Assembly (NCBI GenBank): GCA_946547205.1
Contig: CAMNPA010000002.1
Span: 1 to 27,411 of the forward strand
Source of the DNA: an uncultured Selenomonadales bacterium
Lineage (GTDB): Bacteria > Bacillota > Negativicutes > Selenomonadales > Selenomonadaceae
DNA: 27,411 bases
Direction of reading: 5' to 3'
The notes beneath the pieces were generated by a model that saw only the letters and a program-made list of their open reading frames with translations, ran no database searches and was not told where the DNA came from. The position numbers were made by a program, and so were the translations under genes. Below, one piece after another: positions 7,530 through 13,938 of this stretch; the first letter of the stretch is position 1; every line of letters begins with the position of its first letter.

Positions 7530-7708
7530 AACGCTCTGAACTGTTGAAAATTTTACGGAAGCACGGTTGTTATTTCTACAAAAACGGCACGAATCATGAG
7601 CAGTGGAAAAATTCTTCCGGAGAACAATTTTCTGTGCCGCGCCATTCATCTCAAGACTTGCCAAAATATTTGGCGGAGAATATCCTCAAGCAAGCGGGCA
7701 TAAAATAA
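7526..7708 (+). CDS. hicA: HicA-type mRNA interferase toxin
   Basis: HicA toxins fold like double-stranded RNA-binding domains and cut mRNA using one histidine. This 60-residue protein has the usual HicA order: KRSELLKILRKHG helix, a strand with YFYKNGTNHEQWKN that holds His24, then VPRHSSQDLPKYLAENILKQAGI at the end. The start is TTG at 7526 with GGAGGA seven bases upstream, overlapping the gntR stop by the TTGA tetranucleotide. The partner hicB begins 14 bp downstream. A toxin gene translationally coupled to a regulator gene within a housekeeping operon is unusual and points to insertion of the pair. Confidence 0.92.
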   Translation: MKRSELLKILRKHGCYFYKNGTNHEQWKNSSGEQFSVPRHSSQDLPKYLAENILKQAGIK

Positions 7709-7722
7709 AGGAGTGAGCTTTG

Positions 7723-8064
7723 ATGAAATGCATTTATCCTGCGGTCTTCACGTGGGACAAAGATACGCAAACTTATGCGGTTAATTTTCCCGACATTGAA
7801 GGCTGTTTTACTTACGGTTACAATTTGCCCGAGGCGTTTGACTACGCGGCAGATGTTTTGCCGCTGATGTTGGGCTGTCTTGAAGAAGACAATAAACCGA
7901 TCCCAAAGGCGAGCAAGATTGAAGACATTAAACTTGACGATAAAAATAGTTTCGCACAATACATTTACGCGGACACCGAACTTTATCGGGAGTTGGTTCA
8001 GCTCAGAAAAATTTTGGACATGAAAAAGCGCAACAAAGCAAAGAAATTCCGAAAGACAGCTTGA
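7723..8064 (+). CDS. hicB: HicB-type antitoxin
   Basis: HicB neutralises HicA and usually represses the pair's own expression. The 113-residue protein starts with the partial RNase H-like fold typical of HicB (YPAVFTWDKDTQTYAVNFPD, then IEGCFTYGYNLPEAFDYAADVL; about 4-50). It ends with a basic helical tail (KKRNKAKKFRKTA) that could bind DNA or RNA. The start is ATG at 7723 with AAAGGAG upstream; a TTG one codon earlier is an alternative. glmU begins 18 bp downstream, so the pair lies between gntR and glmU on the same strand and is probably co-transcribed. Confidence 0.9.
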   Translation: MKCIYPAVFTWDKDTQTYAVNFPDIEGCFTYGYNLPEAFDYAADVLPLMLGCLEEDNKPIPKASKIEDIKLDDKNSFAQYIYADTELYRELVQLRKILDMKKRNKAKKFRKTA

Positions 8065-8082
8065 GACAAGGAGGGATATTTT

Positions 8083-9441
8083 ATGTTGACAACAATTATA
8101 CTTGCGGCGGGCAAAGGCACGCGCATGAAAAGCAAGTTGCCGAAAGTTTTGCATAAAGTCGGCGGCAAGCCAATGCTTCAACACGTCATCGACGCGGCAA
8201 AAAAAGCCGGCTCATCGCGCGAAGTGGTGATAATCGGTGCGGGAGCAGAGCTTGTCGAGAAAAGAATTTCCGGCGTCGAATTCGTCTTGCAAAAGGAGCA
8301 ACTCGGCACCGGTCACGCAGTTCTTTCTGCACGAGAAAAATTTGAAACGTCGGAAGGCACCGTTTTAATTTTGTGCGGCGACACTCCGCTTTTGACGGCT
8401 GAACTGTTGAAAAAATTTGTTGCGGCTCACGAAATTTCAAACTGCGCGGCGACGGTTTTAACTGCCAAAATGCCCAACCCGCAAGGTTATGGTCGAGTGA
8501 TTCACGAGGAAGACGGCACCTTTCAAAAAATCGTCGAGGATAAGGACGCGACTGAAGACGAGAAAAAAATTCGCGAAGTCAATGCAGGCGTCTACTGTTT
8601 CGACGTGAAAAAACTTTTCGGCGCACTGGAACACGTCACCAACGACAACGCGCAAGGTGAATATTATTTGCCCGACGTGTTGCCGATTCTAAAAAGTGAC
8701 GGCGAAAAAATTTTCACGTTCACGGCTGATTATTGCGACGAAACAATCGGCATCAATTCACGCGAACAGCTTGCCGCCGCCGAAAGAATTCTCCGCCAAC
8801 GCAAGACGCTTGAACTTATGAATAACGGTGTCACAATCGAAGACCCGCACACGACGTTCATTGATGTTGACGTTACGATTGGACAGGATACGATTATCAA
8901 GCCGAACACGTATCTTGAGGGCAATACGATTATCGGTAGCGATTGCGAAATTGGTCCGAACGTTCGCTTTGTCAATATGAAAGTCGGCGACAACGTCACG
9001 GCGCAATTCAGCTATTGCCACGACGCAGAGATTAACAGCGACGTTACGCTTGGTCCTTACGTTCACATTCGTCCCGGCACGAAAGTCGGCGACAAGGTCA
9101 AAATCGGCAACTTCGTCGAGATCAAGAATTCAAACATCGGCAAGGGCACGAAGCTCCCGCATTTGCAATACATCGGCGACAGCGACGTCGGCGAAAACGT
9201 CAACATCGGCTGCGGAACGGTCACTTGCAATTACGACGGCAAAACGAAATATCGCACGAAAATTGGCGACAATGTTTTTGTCGGTTGCAACACGAATCTT
9301 GTCGCGCCGGTCAAAGTGGAAAATGGTGCTTACATTGCCGCCGGCTCCACGATAACTAAGGACGTGCCGAAAAATAATCTTGCCATTGCTCGTGCGCGTC
9401 AAACAAACATTGAGAACTGGACAGATAAACGCAAGCAATAA
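8083..9441 (+). CDS. glmU: Bifunctional N-acetylglucosamine-1-phosphate uridyltransferase / glucosamine-1-phosphate acetyltransferase
   Basis: GlmU makes UDP-GlcNAc for peptidoglycan and lipopolysaccharide from GlcN-1-P, acetyl-CoA and UTP. At 452 residues it is full length. The N-terminal pyrophosphorylase shows LAAGKGTRMKSKLPKVLH (8-24), metal-binding Asp100 in LCGDTP and GEYYLPD (192-198). The C-terminal part is a left-handed beta helix of hexapeptide repeats (about 250-425) with the catalytic His360 in KLPHLQYIGDSDVG. The start is ATG at 8083 with GGAGGG upstream. glmU and prs are common neighbours in Firmicutes; here a DUF1919-like gene lies between them. Confidence 0.98.
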   Translation: MLTTIILAAGKGTRMKSKLPKVLHKVGGKPMLQHVIDAAKKAGSSREVVIIGAGAELVEKRISGVEFVLQKEQLGTGHAVLSAREKFETSEGTVLILCGDTPLLTAELLKKFVAAHEISNCAATVLTAKMPNPQGYGRVIHEEDGTFQKIVEDKDATEDEKKIREVNAGVYCFDVKKLFGALEHVTNDNAQGEYYLPDVLPILKSDGEKIFTFTADYCDETIGINSREQLAAAERILRQRKTLELMNNGVTIEDPHTTFIDVDVTIGQDTIIKPNTYLEGNTIIGSDCEIGPNVRFVNMKVGDNVTAQFSYCHDAEINSDVTLGPYVHIRPGTKVGDKVKIGNFVEIKNSNIGKGTKLPHLQYIGDSDVGENVNIGCGTVTCNYDGKTKYRTKIGDNVFVGCNTNLVAPVKVENGAYIAAGSTITKDVPKNNLAIARARQTNIENWTDKRKQ

Positions 9442-9459
9442 ATCAAGGAGGCAATTTTA

Positions 9460-10353
9460 ATGAATGTTGTAATTTGGGTGCAATATGACACTGTCGCCAC
9501 ACGTGACAAGGCTAAAGGTCCCAGTCTGTTGAAACCGGCATTCGCCGCGCTCGACAAGCCGAAAGGTATTGTGAACATTCTCGGCGTCGTTGAGTCGGTT
9601 GCAATGCCGATTAATCAGCTCAACACAATCGATAAACGCGATCTCAACAAATACGACTACGATTTAGTTCTTGTCACAGGTCACGACGTGGACATTGCGC
9701 CGATTCTCGCGGAAGCTAAGGAGCTCGGTCTGGACGCCGATAAATTCGTTCTCGACCGCACGGTTTTAATTCCAGGTTTCACGCTCGAAAAGTACAAGGC
9801 TCTGCGTCAAACTGATTTGTCGATTTTGTCAATGGGCTGGTGGGCAGGCATTGCTTATCACAAACTCGGACTTCCCGAATTGTCGCCAACCGTCGGCATG
9901 TTCACGAGCGAAGAACATTTCATGAACTTCTTGCCCGAAGCGCGTTGGCACATGAAAAAAGATTTGCACTTTGAACGCACGGAATACAACGCAGACCTCG
10001 GCATCAGCTATCCGATTTTCTGGCTTGACGGCACGCAGTGGTTTATGAACAGTTTCACGAACGACGCCGATGCTTTGGAGACGTGGAACGCGCGCAAGGA
10101 GCTTGTCAACTGGTCAAATGTTCTCGTCACAATGCACACGACCAGCCCGGCAGTTTTGGAACGTTTCAACTGTCTGCCTTACGCGAAAAAGGCTTGCTTT
10201 GTTCCGTTCGAGACGGAGCTTGAGTCGGGCTTTTACGTCGACACCAAACCTTACGGCGGCAACCTTTTGCAGGCGGCTGAAGGTATCTTCGCGGGCGCGG
10301 CTTACGACGTGTGGGATTTGTTGCTTTACGGCAAGAAAACGCCGTTGAAATAA
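9460..10353 (+). CDS. DUF1919-like protein, possible exopolysaccharide-associated
   Basis: The 297-residue protein has no signal peptide or membrane segment. The centre, ILSMGWWAGIAYHKLGLPEL followed by SPTVGMFTSEEHFMNFL (about 123-160), matches the DUF1919 pattern I know (SNNCxGG.IYhxLGL.f.SPTvn.f). The later LVTMHTTSPAVLERFNCLPY and KACFVPF also fit that family's end. The first 110 residues resemble a nucleotide-binding-like alpha/beta domain (VVIWVQYD, YDLVLVTGHD). DUF1919 members often sit in polysaccharide loci, but the activity is unknown. AAGGAGG precedes the ATG, and the gene follows glmU by 18 bp. The UDP-GlcNAc context is suggestive only. Confidence 0.7.
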   Translation: MNVVIWVQYDTVATRDKAKGPSLLKPAFAALDKPKGIVNILGVVESVAMPINQLNTIDKRDLNKYDYDLVLVTGHDVDIAPILAEAKELGLDADKFVLDRTVLIPGFTLEKYKALRQTDLSILSMGWWAGIAYHKLGLPELSPTVGMFTSEEHFMNFLPEARWHMKKDLHFERTEYNADLGISYPIFWLDGTQWFMNSFTNDADALETWNARKELVNWSNVLVTMHTTSPAVLERFNCLPYAKKACFVPFETELESGFYVDTKPYGGNLLQAAEGIFAGAAYDVWDLLLYGKKTPLK

Positions 10354-10354
10354 G

Positions 10355-10419
10355 ATTGCAAGTGATAAGATTGCAAGTTTTTTACTCGCAATCTCGCGAT
10401 CTCTTAATCTCGCAATCTA
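10355..10419. repeat. Short repeated/inverted element after a stop codon
   Basis: GATTGCAAGT occurs twice in direct order, separated by GATAA. After TTTTT it is followed by its near inverse ACTCGCAATC and then TCGCGATCTC, TTAATC, TCGCAATC. The stem AGATTGCAAGT / ACTCGCAATCT has a single mismatch. Like the heptad arrays, the element begins immediately at the stop codon of the preceding gene (TAAGATTGC). It may act as a terminator or processing site before prs. Confidence 0.8.
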
Positions 10420-10444
10420 AAAACTTTTGGGGGAGCTGTTGAAA

Positions 10445-11404
10445 TTGGATAGTCACAGCATGGGCACGAATAATCTTTGTTTGATGACGGGCAATGCCAA
10501 TCCCGAATTGGCGCAGAAAATTGCCGAACACATGGGCGTTGAAATTTTCGACACGTTCGTCGGACGATTCAACAACGGCGAAACGCAAGTCATGATTAGC
10601 GACAGCATTCGCGGCAGAGATATTTTCATCGTTCAGCCGACTTCGCAACCCGTCAACGATAATCTGATGGACTTGCTGGTTATGGCGGACGCTTGCAAAC
10701 GCGCTTCGGCTCATTCAATCACGGCGATAGTTCCGTATTACGCTTACGCTCGTCAAGATCGCAAGACACGCGGTCGCGAACCGATTAGCGCAAAACTCGT
10801 CGCAAATTTGATGGTCGCGGCAGGCATGACCAGAGTTTTGACCGTCGACTTGCACGCAGGACAGATTCAAGGCTTTTTCGATATTCCCGTTGACCACCTC
10901 AAAGCAGCTCCTGTTATTGCGGAATATTTCATGCACCAGGACTTCGAGAAAGATTTAGTCGTCGTTTCGCCCGATTTAGGCGGTGTCACTCGCGCAAGAG
11001 AGTTGGCAGACTTTTTGAAGGCTCCAATCGCCATCATTGAGAAACGTCGTCCGCGTCCCGGCGAAGCTGAAGTTATGAGCATTATCGGCGATGTCAACGG
11101 TAAAGTTGCGCTCATGGTTGATGACATTGTCGACACGGCGGGCAGTCTGTGCGAAGGTGCGAAGGCTCTCAAAAAACTCGGCGCGAAAAAAGTTATCGCT
11201 GCGTGCACACATGCCGTCTTGAGCAAAAACGCCGTCGAGAAAATCAACAACTCCGCGATTGAACAGCTCGTTATCACCGACACGATACCATTGCCGCCCG
11301 AAAAACAATCGCCGAAAATTACAGTGCTCTCCATGGCTGCGGAAATCGGCAACGTCATCATGCGCATTCAATCGCATCGTTCAGTCAGTGCGCTGTTCAG
11401 ATAA
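10445..11404 (+). CDS. prs: Ribose-phosphate pyrophosphokinase (PRPP synthetase)
   Basis: Prs makes PRPP from ribose-5-phosphate and ATP for nucleotide, histidine and tryptophan synthesis. The 319-residue protein is normal length for class I enzymes. It has the catalytic flexible loop PYYAYARQDRK (97-107), VDLHAGQIQGFF (134-145), VVSPDLGGVTRA (173-184) and the PRPP-binding loop VDDIVDTAG (225-233). Start choice is uncertain. TTG at 10445 lies nine bases after GGGGGAG and is preferred. TTG at 10439 and ATG at 10460 are in frame. The ORF can be opened to 10427, but that would include the RBS. Confidence 0.96.
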   Translation: MDSHSMGTNNLCLMTGNANPELAQKIAEHMGVEIFDTFVGRFNNGETQVMISDSIRGRDIFIVQPTSQPVNDNLMDLLVMADACKRASAHSITAIVPYYAYARQDRKTRGREPISAKLVANLMVAAGMTRVLTVDLHAGQIQGFFDIPVDHLKAAPVIAEYFMHQDFEKDLVVVSPDLGGVTRARELADFLKAPIAIIEKRRPRPGEAEVMSIIGDVNGKVALMVDDIVDTAGSLCEGAKALKKLGAKKVIAACTHAVLSKNAVEKINNSAIEQLVITDTIPLPPEKQSPKITVLSMAAEIGNVIMRIQSHRSVSALFR

Positions 11405-11429
11405 AGACTTTGATTCTTACAAAAAATTC

Positions 11430-11458
11430 TTGCAAAAAAATACCTGCGCACTTATAAT
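11430..11458 (+). promoter_or_regulatory. Promoter of short RNA 1 (repeat unit 1)
   Basis: TTGCAA (11430-11435) and TATAAT (11453-11458) are spaced by 17 bp. It is part of a repeated ~60-bp block also found at 11736 and 12048. It faces the toxin-like ORF at 11570-11650. Confidence 0.75.
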
Positions 11459-11464
11459 GAGCAC

Positions 11465-11556
11465 GCAAGTAAGAAATTTTCGGGCAGTCGGTTTTGGAAC
11501 GCCGGCTCCCTCAGATTGTTGAAACCTGTGTTATGCCGCCGTAGTGCGGCTTACTT
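11465..11556 (+). ncRNA. Predicted antisense-type short RNA 1
   Basis: This is the predicted transcript from the promoter at 11430-11458. A GCCGC/GCGGC hairpin at 11535-11550 followed by TTACTTT is a weak terminator. It converges on the 3' side of the minus-strand peptide gene ending at 11570, so it could pair with the 3' untranslated region of that mRNA, as antitoxin RNAs of txpA- or bsrG-like systems do. Boundaries are predictions. Confidence 0.45.
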
Positions 11557-11569
11557 TGTGTCTATGTTA

Positions 11570-11650
11570 TTACTTAAAGAACACGTCGTAGATGGTAAGC
11601 AAGAGTTGTGCAGCTGACATAGCCGCGATGATTTTTTCGTAATTACTCAT
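11570..11650 (-). CDS. 26-residue hydrophobic peptide, candidate type I toxin (unit 1)
   Basis: The ORF encodes MSNYEKIIAAMSAAQLLLTI then YDVFFK: one hydrophobic helix with a charged N-terminus and a C-terminal Lys. GAGGGGGTGG precedes the ATG, an unusually strong RBS as in Firmicute type I toxin genes. A TATAAT on the same strand (11706-11701) would give a 5' leader of about 45 bases. The repeat unit recurs ~310 bp further on with a different peptide of exactly the same length. No homology can be claimed by eye; the call rests on size, hydrophobicity, RBS and the convergent short RNA. Confidence 0.6.
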   Translation of the reverse strand: MSNYEKIIAAMSAAQLLLTIYDVFFK

Positions 11651-11700
11651 GCTACCACCCCCTCTCGAAAGAGGAAGCCGGCAACTAACTGCCCGCACGA

Positions 11701-11706
11701 ATTATA
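11701..11706 (-). promoter_or_regulatory. Minus-strand -10 element for toxin-like gene 1
   Basis: TGCTATAAT on the minus strand is an extended -10. It is conserved at the same place in unit 2 (12019-12014). The stretch upstream holds a run of seven A/T pairs. Confidence 0.6.
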
Positions 11707-11735
11707 GCACAAAAAAATTCTCCCGCAACAATCAC

Positions 11736-11764
11736 TTGCAAAAAAATACCTGCGCACCTATAAT
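11736..11764 (+). promoter_or_regulatory. Promoter of short RNA 2 (repeat unit 2)
   Basis: TTGCAA (11736-11741) and TATAAT (11759-11764) with 17-bp spacing, nearly identical to the block at 11430. Confidence 0.8.
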
Positions 11765-11770
11765 GAGTAC

Positions 11771-11878
11771 GCAAGTAAGAAATTTTTGGGCAGTCGGCTT
11801 GTGCGTGTCGACTTCCTCACTCGTTAGTGAAAACCAAGTGTTATTTCGGAAGCCGTATCGCAAACGGCTTTATTTTTT
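11771..11878 (+). ncRNA. Predicted antisense-type short RNA 2
   Basis: A transcript of about 108 bases is predicted between the promoter at 11736-11764 and the terminator at 11851-11878. Its 3' end touches the stop codon of the minus-strand peptide gene (11877-11879), so pairing would involve the toxin mRNA's 3' end. Boundaries are predicted only. Confidence 0.5.
11851..11878 (+). terminator. Intrinsic terminator of short RNA 2
   Basis: AGCCGT and ACGGCT form a stem around ATCGCAA, followed by TTATTTTTT. Confidence 0.75.
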
Positions 11879-11957
11879 ACTTTTTGAAGTATGTAAGTGC
11901 CGCGAAAATCAGGGTTCCAACCTCGCAGACGATGTCCGGCAAGTCTTTAAACTCCAT
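11877..11957 (-). CDS. 26-residue hydrophobic peptide, candidate type I toxin (unit 2)
   Basis: The ORF encodes MEFKDLPDIVCEVGTLIFAA then LTYFKK: an acidic N-terminus, a hydrophobic helix and a C-terminal Lys pair. AAGGGGGG lies a few bases before the ATG. An extended -10 (TGCTATAAT) at 12019-12014 would give a leader of about 50 bases. It shares gene length, orientation and flanking repeats with the peptide at 11570-11650, but the peptide itself is diverged, as expected for paralogous type I toxins with distinct partner RNAs. Function is inferred from layout. Confidence 0.6.
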   Translation of the reverse strand: MEFKDLPDIVCEVGTLIFAALTYFKK

Positions 11958-12013
11958 CCGCGTCACCCCCCTTCCGTCGAGGGAAGGAAGCCGACAGTCA
12001 ACTGCCCGCACGA

Positions 12014-12019
12014 ATTATA
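12014..12019 (-). promoter_or_regulatory. Minus-strand -10 element for toxin-like gene 2
   Basis: TGCTATAAT on the minus strand, an extended -10, with TTGTCG 18 bp further upstream as a possible -35. Confidence 0.6.
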
Positions 12020-12047
12020 GCACAAAAAAATTTCCCGCGACAATCAC

Positions 12048-12076
12048 TTGCAAAAAAATACCTGCGCACCTACAAT
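12048..12076 (+). promoter_or_regulatory. Orphan repeat promoter pointing into the 12346 operon
   Basis: TTGCAA-17-TACAAT. The copies at 11430 and 11736 are each followed by a hairpin and a facing peptide gene. Here no convincing terminator occurs before the ATG at 12346, so transcription could read straight into the kinase/RiPP operon with a leader of about 260 bases. Confidence 0.5.
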
Positions 12077-12126
12077 GAGTACGCAGATAAGAACTTTTTG
12101 AGCAGTCGGTTTCCCAGCCGAGCAAC

Positions 12127-12321
12127 TTACTCACGTTGAGTTATCCCGTACTTATTACGAATGGCAATTATTTCATCTGAAGTAAGTACTCCCTTCGTCC
12201 GACGATAAAAATTTTTTATTGCAATGTCGTTTTTGGTCACCATCTCTTCATCACAGTAGAAAGTGCGCTCGCAATGGCAGTACAAGGCAGAGCACTCGAC
12301 TTTTTGTCGTGGCGGCAACAA
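12127..12321 (-). pseudogene. Remnant of an MqsA/YgiT-like zinc-finger HTH antitoxin
   Basis: The reading frame contains CSALYCHCERTFYCDEEMV (a degenerate Cys zinc-finger end) followed by TSDEIIAIRNKYGITQ, the start of an HTH domain as in MqsA-type antitoxins. It has no ATG (only TTG codons just after a stop). It ends two residues after GITQ, where the recognition helix should follow. Both ends are therefore missing, and the 3' break lies at the edge of the third promoter repeat. I read it as a decayed fragment, about a third to a half of the original protein. Confidence 0.65.
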
Positions 12322-12345
12322 TTTTTAAGATAGAGGTCTGCAGTT

Positions 12346-13938
12346 ATGTGTTTTACAAAAGTTATTCAAAATGAAATCACGACGTGGGAAAAAGAATTAC
12401 ATCAAAGTAATATTTGGTTGCGCAAAGCGAAGCAAAAGGAAATACTAGAATTTTTGAACAAGCCCGAATATCTTTGCACGCCAGGATTTATCCTGCGTCG
12501 ACAAATTCAAGCGTTGTTCCCACAACTTATGCAAAATATACATGAGAGTTTGAAGGGCGTACCGATCCCAAAAAATTTGGCAACGGCGGGCAATGTTGCT
12601 TGGGACAAAAAATTCATCAACGCCTTGTCAAATCGTTTGGCAACCATGAATTTAAATCTTGACGCGCAGCAATGGAAAAACTGTTTGACAGACAAGACAC
12701 TTTGTCAGCGGCAAACGGCTATAAAGCTTATATTTGCTCTCGATATGGACGATAAGACTGCCGCAAAGTTTCTGATTTCTAGCGGTCACTCGCTTTTGAA
12801 TGTAAGAAATCCTTTTGACTACATTTGCAAATTTTGCCTTTCCTTCAAACCTGCTCTGTCTTACACTGACGCCGGCAATATTTTACGCGACTTTGAGACG
12901 CGTCGCCCGCAACCTAATAAAACCATATCCCAAAATCGTCAATTTGGAATGACACGAGAATTGACAAGTGAAATAATCCGTTTAGTTGAAGATGATACAA
13001 TAACCGCAGATGACAAGAAAGAACGACTGATTGTGTACATGCTCAAGAATGAAAGCGAGTTTGTTCGCAAAACAAGCAAGGGTTATCCTTCCGGCTTTTC
13101 ATTGCAGAATATCCGTAAGCTCAAAATTCTCATCAAGTATCTGGCAATAATTTATCCCAAGGAGATAGTTGCGAACAATGAAAAAGAGGAAGTTAGTATT
13201 CCGCTTGATACGGATGCCGAAGGAGTGCCGACGAACTACGAAAATTTAATGTCTGCGATGTATTATTTTCAAGATATCGATTTTCCGGATCATTTGGAGT
13301 TGAATTTGCCTGAGAAGGGTGCGCAGATCAATGCTTTCTACAATATCCCTTTCAATAAAGATGTTCTTGTTCGACTGAAGAAACTTGCCACTACTTTGCA
13401 GGCGATAATGCGTGCAGAAAAAAATTCGGCGAATGTGCAAGATATAAATCGCAGTACAATAATGATTCTGGCATATTTCTTAATAACAGGCTATCTGTAC
13501 GCGAACGAAACTTTGGCAGGCGAGTTTGTGACCCAACTTAAAAAAGATCTTCTAGCCGATACAAACACAGAGGAGAAAAAATTACTCCAAGGGCTTCAAA
13601 GAGTCACGGCGAATCTTGAAAAAATTGTTGACAGCCAAACACAGGCAAAACTTTATATCGAGTCTTTAAATTGGATACTGAAATCCTTCGATTTCACAGA
13701 ATTTTATCCGCCTTTTATACTTGACAGATTTATACTGATTTGCCTGCTCGCAGACCCGCTTGGTGCGCCGATAAGAGACGTATACGAAAAATCGCTGACA
13801 TTTCTTATGCAACTTGTCATAGCCGAAAGTTACAATCTAAGTAAAGAAATGTTGGAGGAACAAAATGAAAAACGCTACTCAACCACAAACGACAAAAGAC
13901 GGTCGAAGCCCATTGCCGCCGGGCACTCAGATAATTGA
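12346..13938 (+). CDS. Unknown 530-residue, largely helical protein; first gene of the kinase/RiPP operon
   Basis: I do not recognise this protein. It is predicted almost entirely helical, with no signal peptide or membrane segment. A stretch around residues 128-175 (LIFALDMDDKTAAKFLISSG, then NVRNPFDYICKFCL) has a 'few-residue helix, aGxxxLxxRnxFDxxxxxaL' pattern that I associate with helical regions of uncharacterised Firmicute signalling proteins; that is a weak impression. The last third is leucine-rich and ends in a Lys/Arg/Glu-rich tail. The start is ATG at 12346 with GAGG upstream. Its last 74 bp overlap the next gene (kinase start at 13865), whose RBS GGAGGA lies inside it, so the two are translationally linked. 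Its base composition looks somewhat more AT-rich than that of the housekeeping genes before it. Confidence 0.85.
   Translation: MCFTKVIQNEITTWEKELHQSNIWLRKAKQKEILEFLNKPEYLCTPGFILRRQIQALFPQLMQNIHESLKGVPIPKNLATAGNVAWDKKFINALSNRLATMNLNLDAQQWKNCLTDKTLCQRQTAIKLIFALDMDDKTAAKFLISSGHSLLNVRNPFDYICKFCLSFKPALSYTDAGNILRDFETRRPQPNKTISQNRQFGMTRELTSEIIRLVEDDTITADDKKERLIVYMLKNESEFVRKTSKGYPSGFSLQNIRKLKILIKYLAIIYPKEIVANNEKEEVSIPLDTDAEGVPTNYENLMSAMYYFQDIDFPDHLELNLPEKGAQINAFYNIPFNKDVLVRLKKLATTLQAIMRAEKNSANVQDINRSTIMILAYFLITGYLYANETLAGEFVTQLKKDLLADTNTEEKKLLQGLQRVTANLEKIVDSQTQAKLYIESLNWILKSFDFTEFYPPFILDRFILICLLADPLGAPIRDVYEKSLTFLMQLVIAESYNLSKEMLEEQNEKRYSTTNDKRRSKPIAAGHSDN

Larger units (their letters stand above)
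11689..11797. repeat. Repeated divergent-promoter block (copy 2 of 3)
   Basis: A ~109-bp block runs from ACTGCCCGCACGAATTATAG to GGGCAGTCGG and contains back-to-back minus and plus promoters. It recurs at about 11999-12109 with few changes. A half copy holding only the plus promoter lies at 11429-11491. CCCGC and GGGCAGT at the two ends are inverted relative to each other, so both the toxin mRNA and the short RNA begin with a similar GGGCAGT...CTTCC leader. Confidence 0.85.
11999..12109. repeat. Repeated divergent-promoter block (copy 3 of 3)
   Basis: This is a near copy of 11689-11797. The plus-strand promoter inside (TTGCAA 12048-12053, 17 bp, TACAAT 12071-12076) has one change in the -10. 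No toxin-like peptide gene or terminator follows it. The downstream sequence is instead an antitoxin remnant (12127-12321) and the operon starting at 12346. Confidence 0.85.

Noticed and set aside
11465..11878. Plus-strand ORFs across the repeat units (11649-12020, 11827-12078)
   Set aside because: They run through promoters, terminators and repeats and have no RBS; the minus-strand 26-residue ORFs have strong signals instead.
13865..13938. Second frameshift joining the 530-residue gene and the kinase gene
   Set aside because: The kinase gene has its own RBS and ATG within the overlap, and neither protein's end looks abrupt, so a true overlap explains the data.
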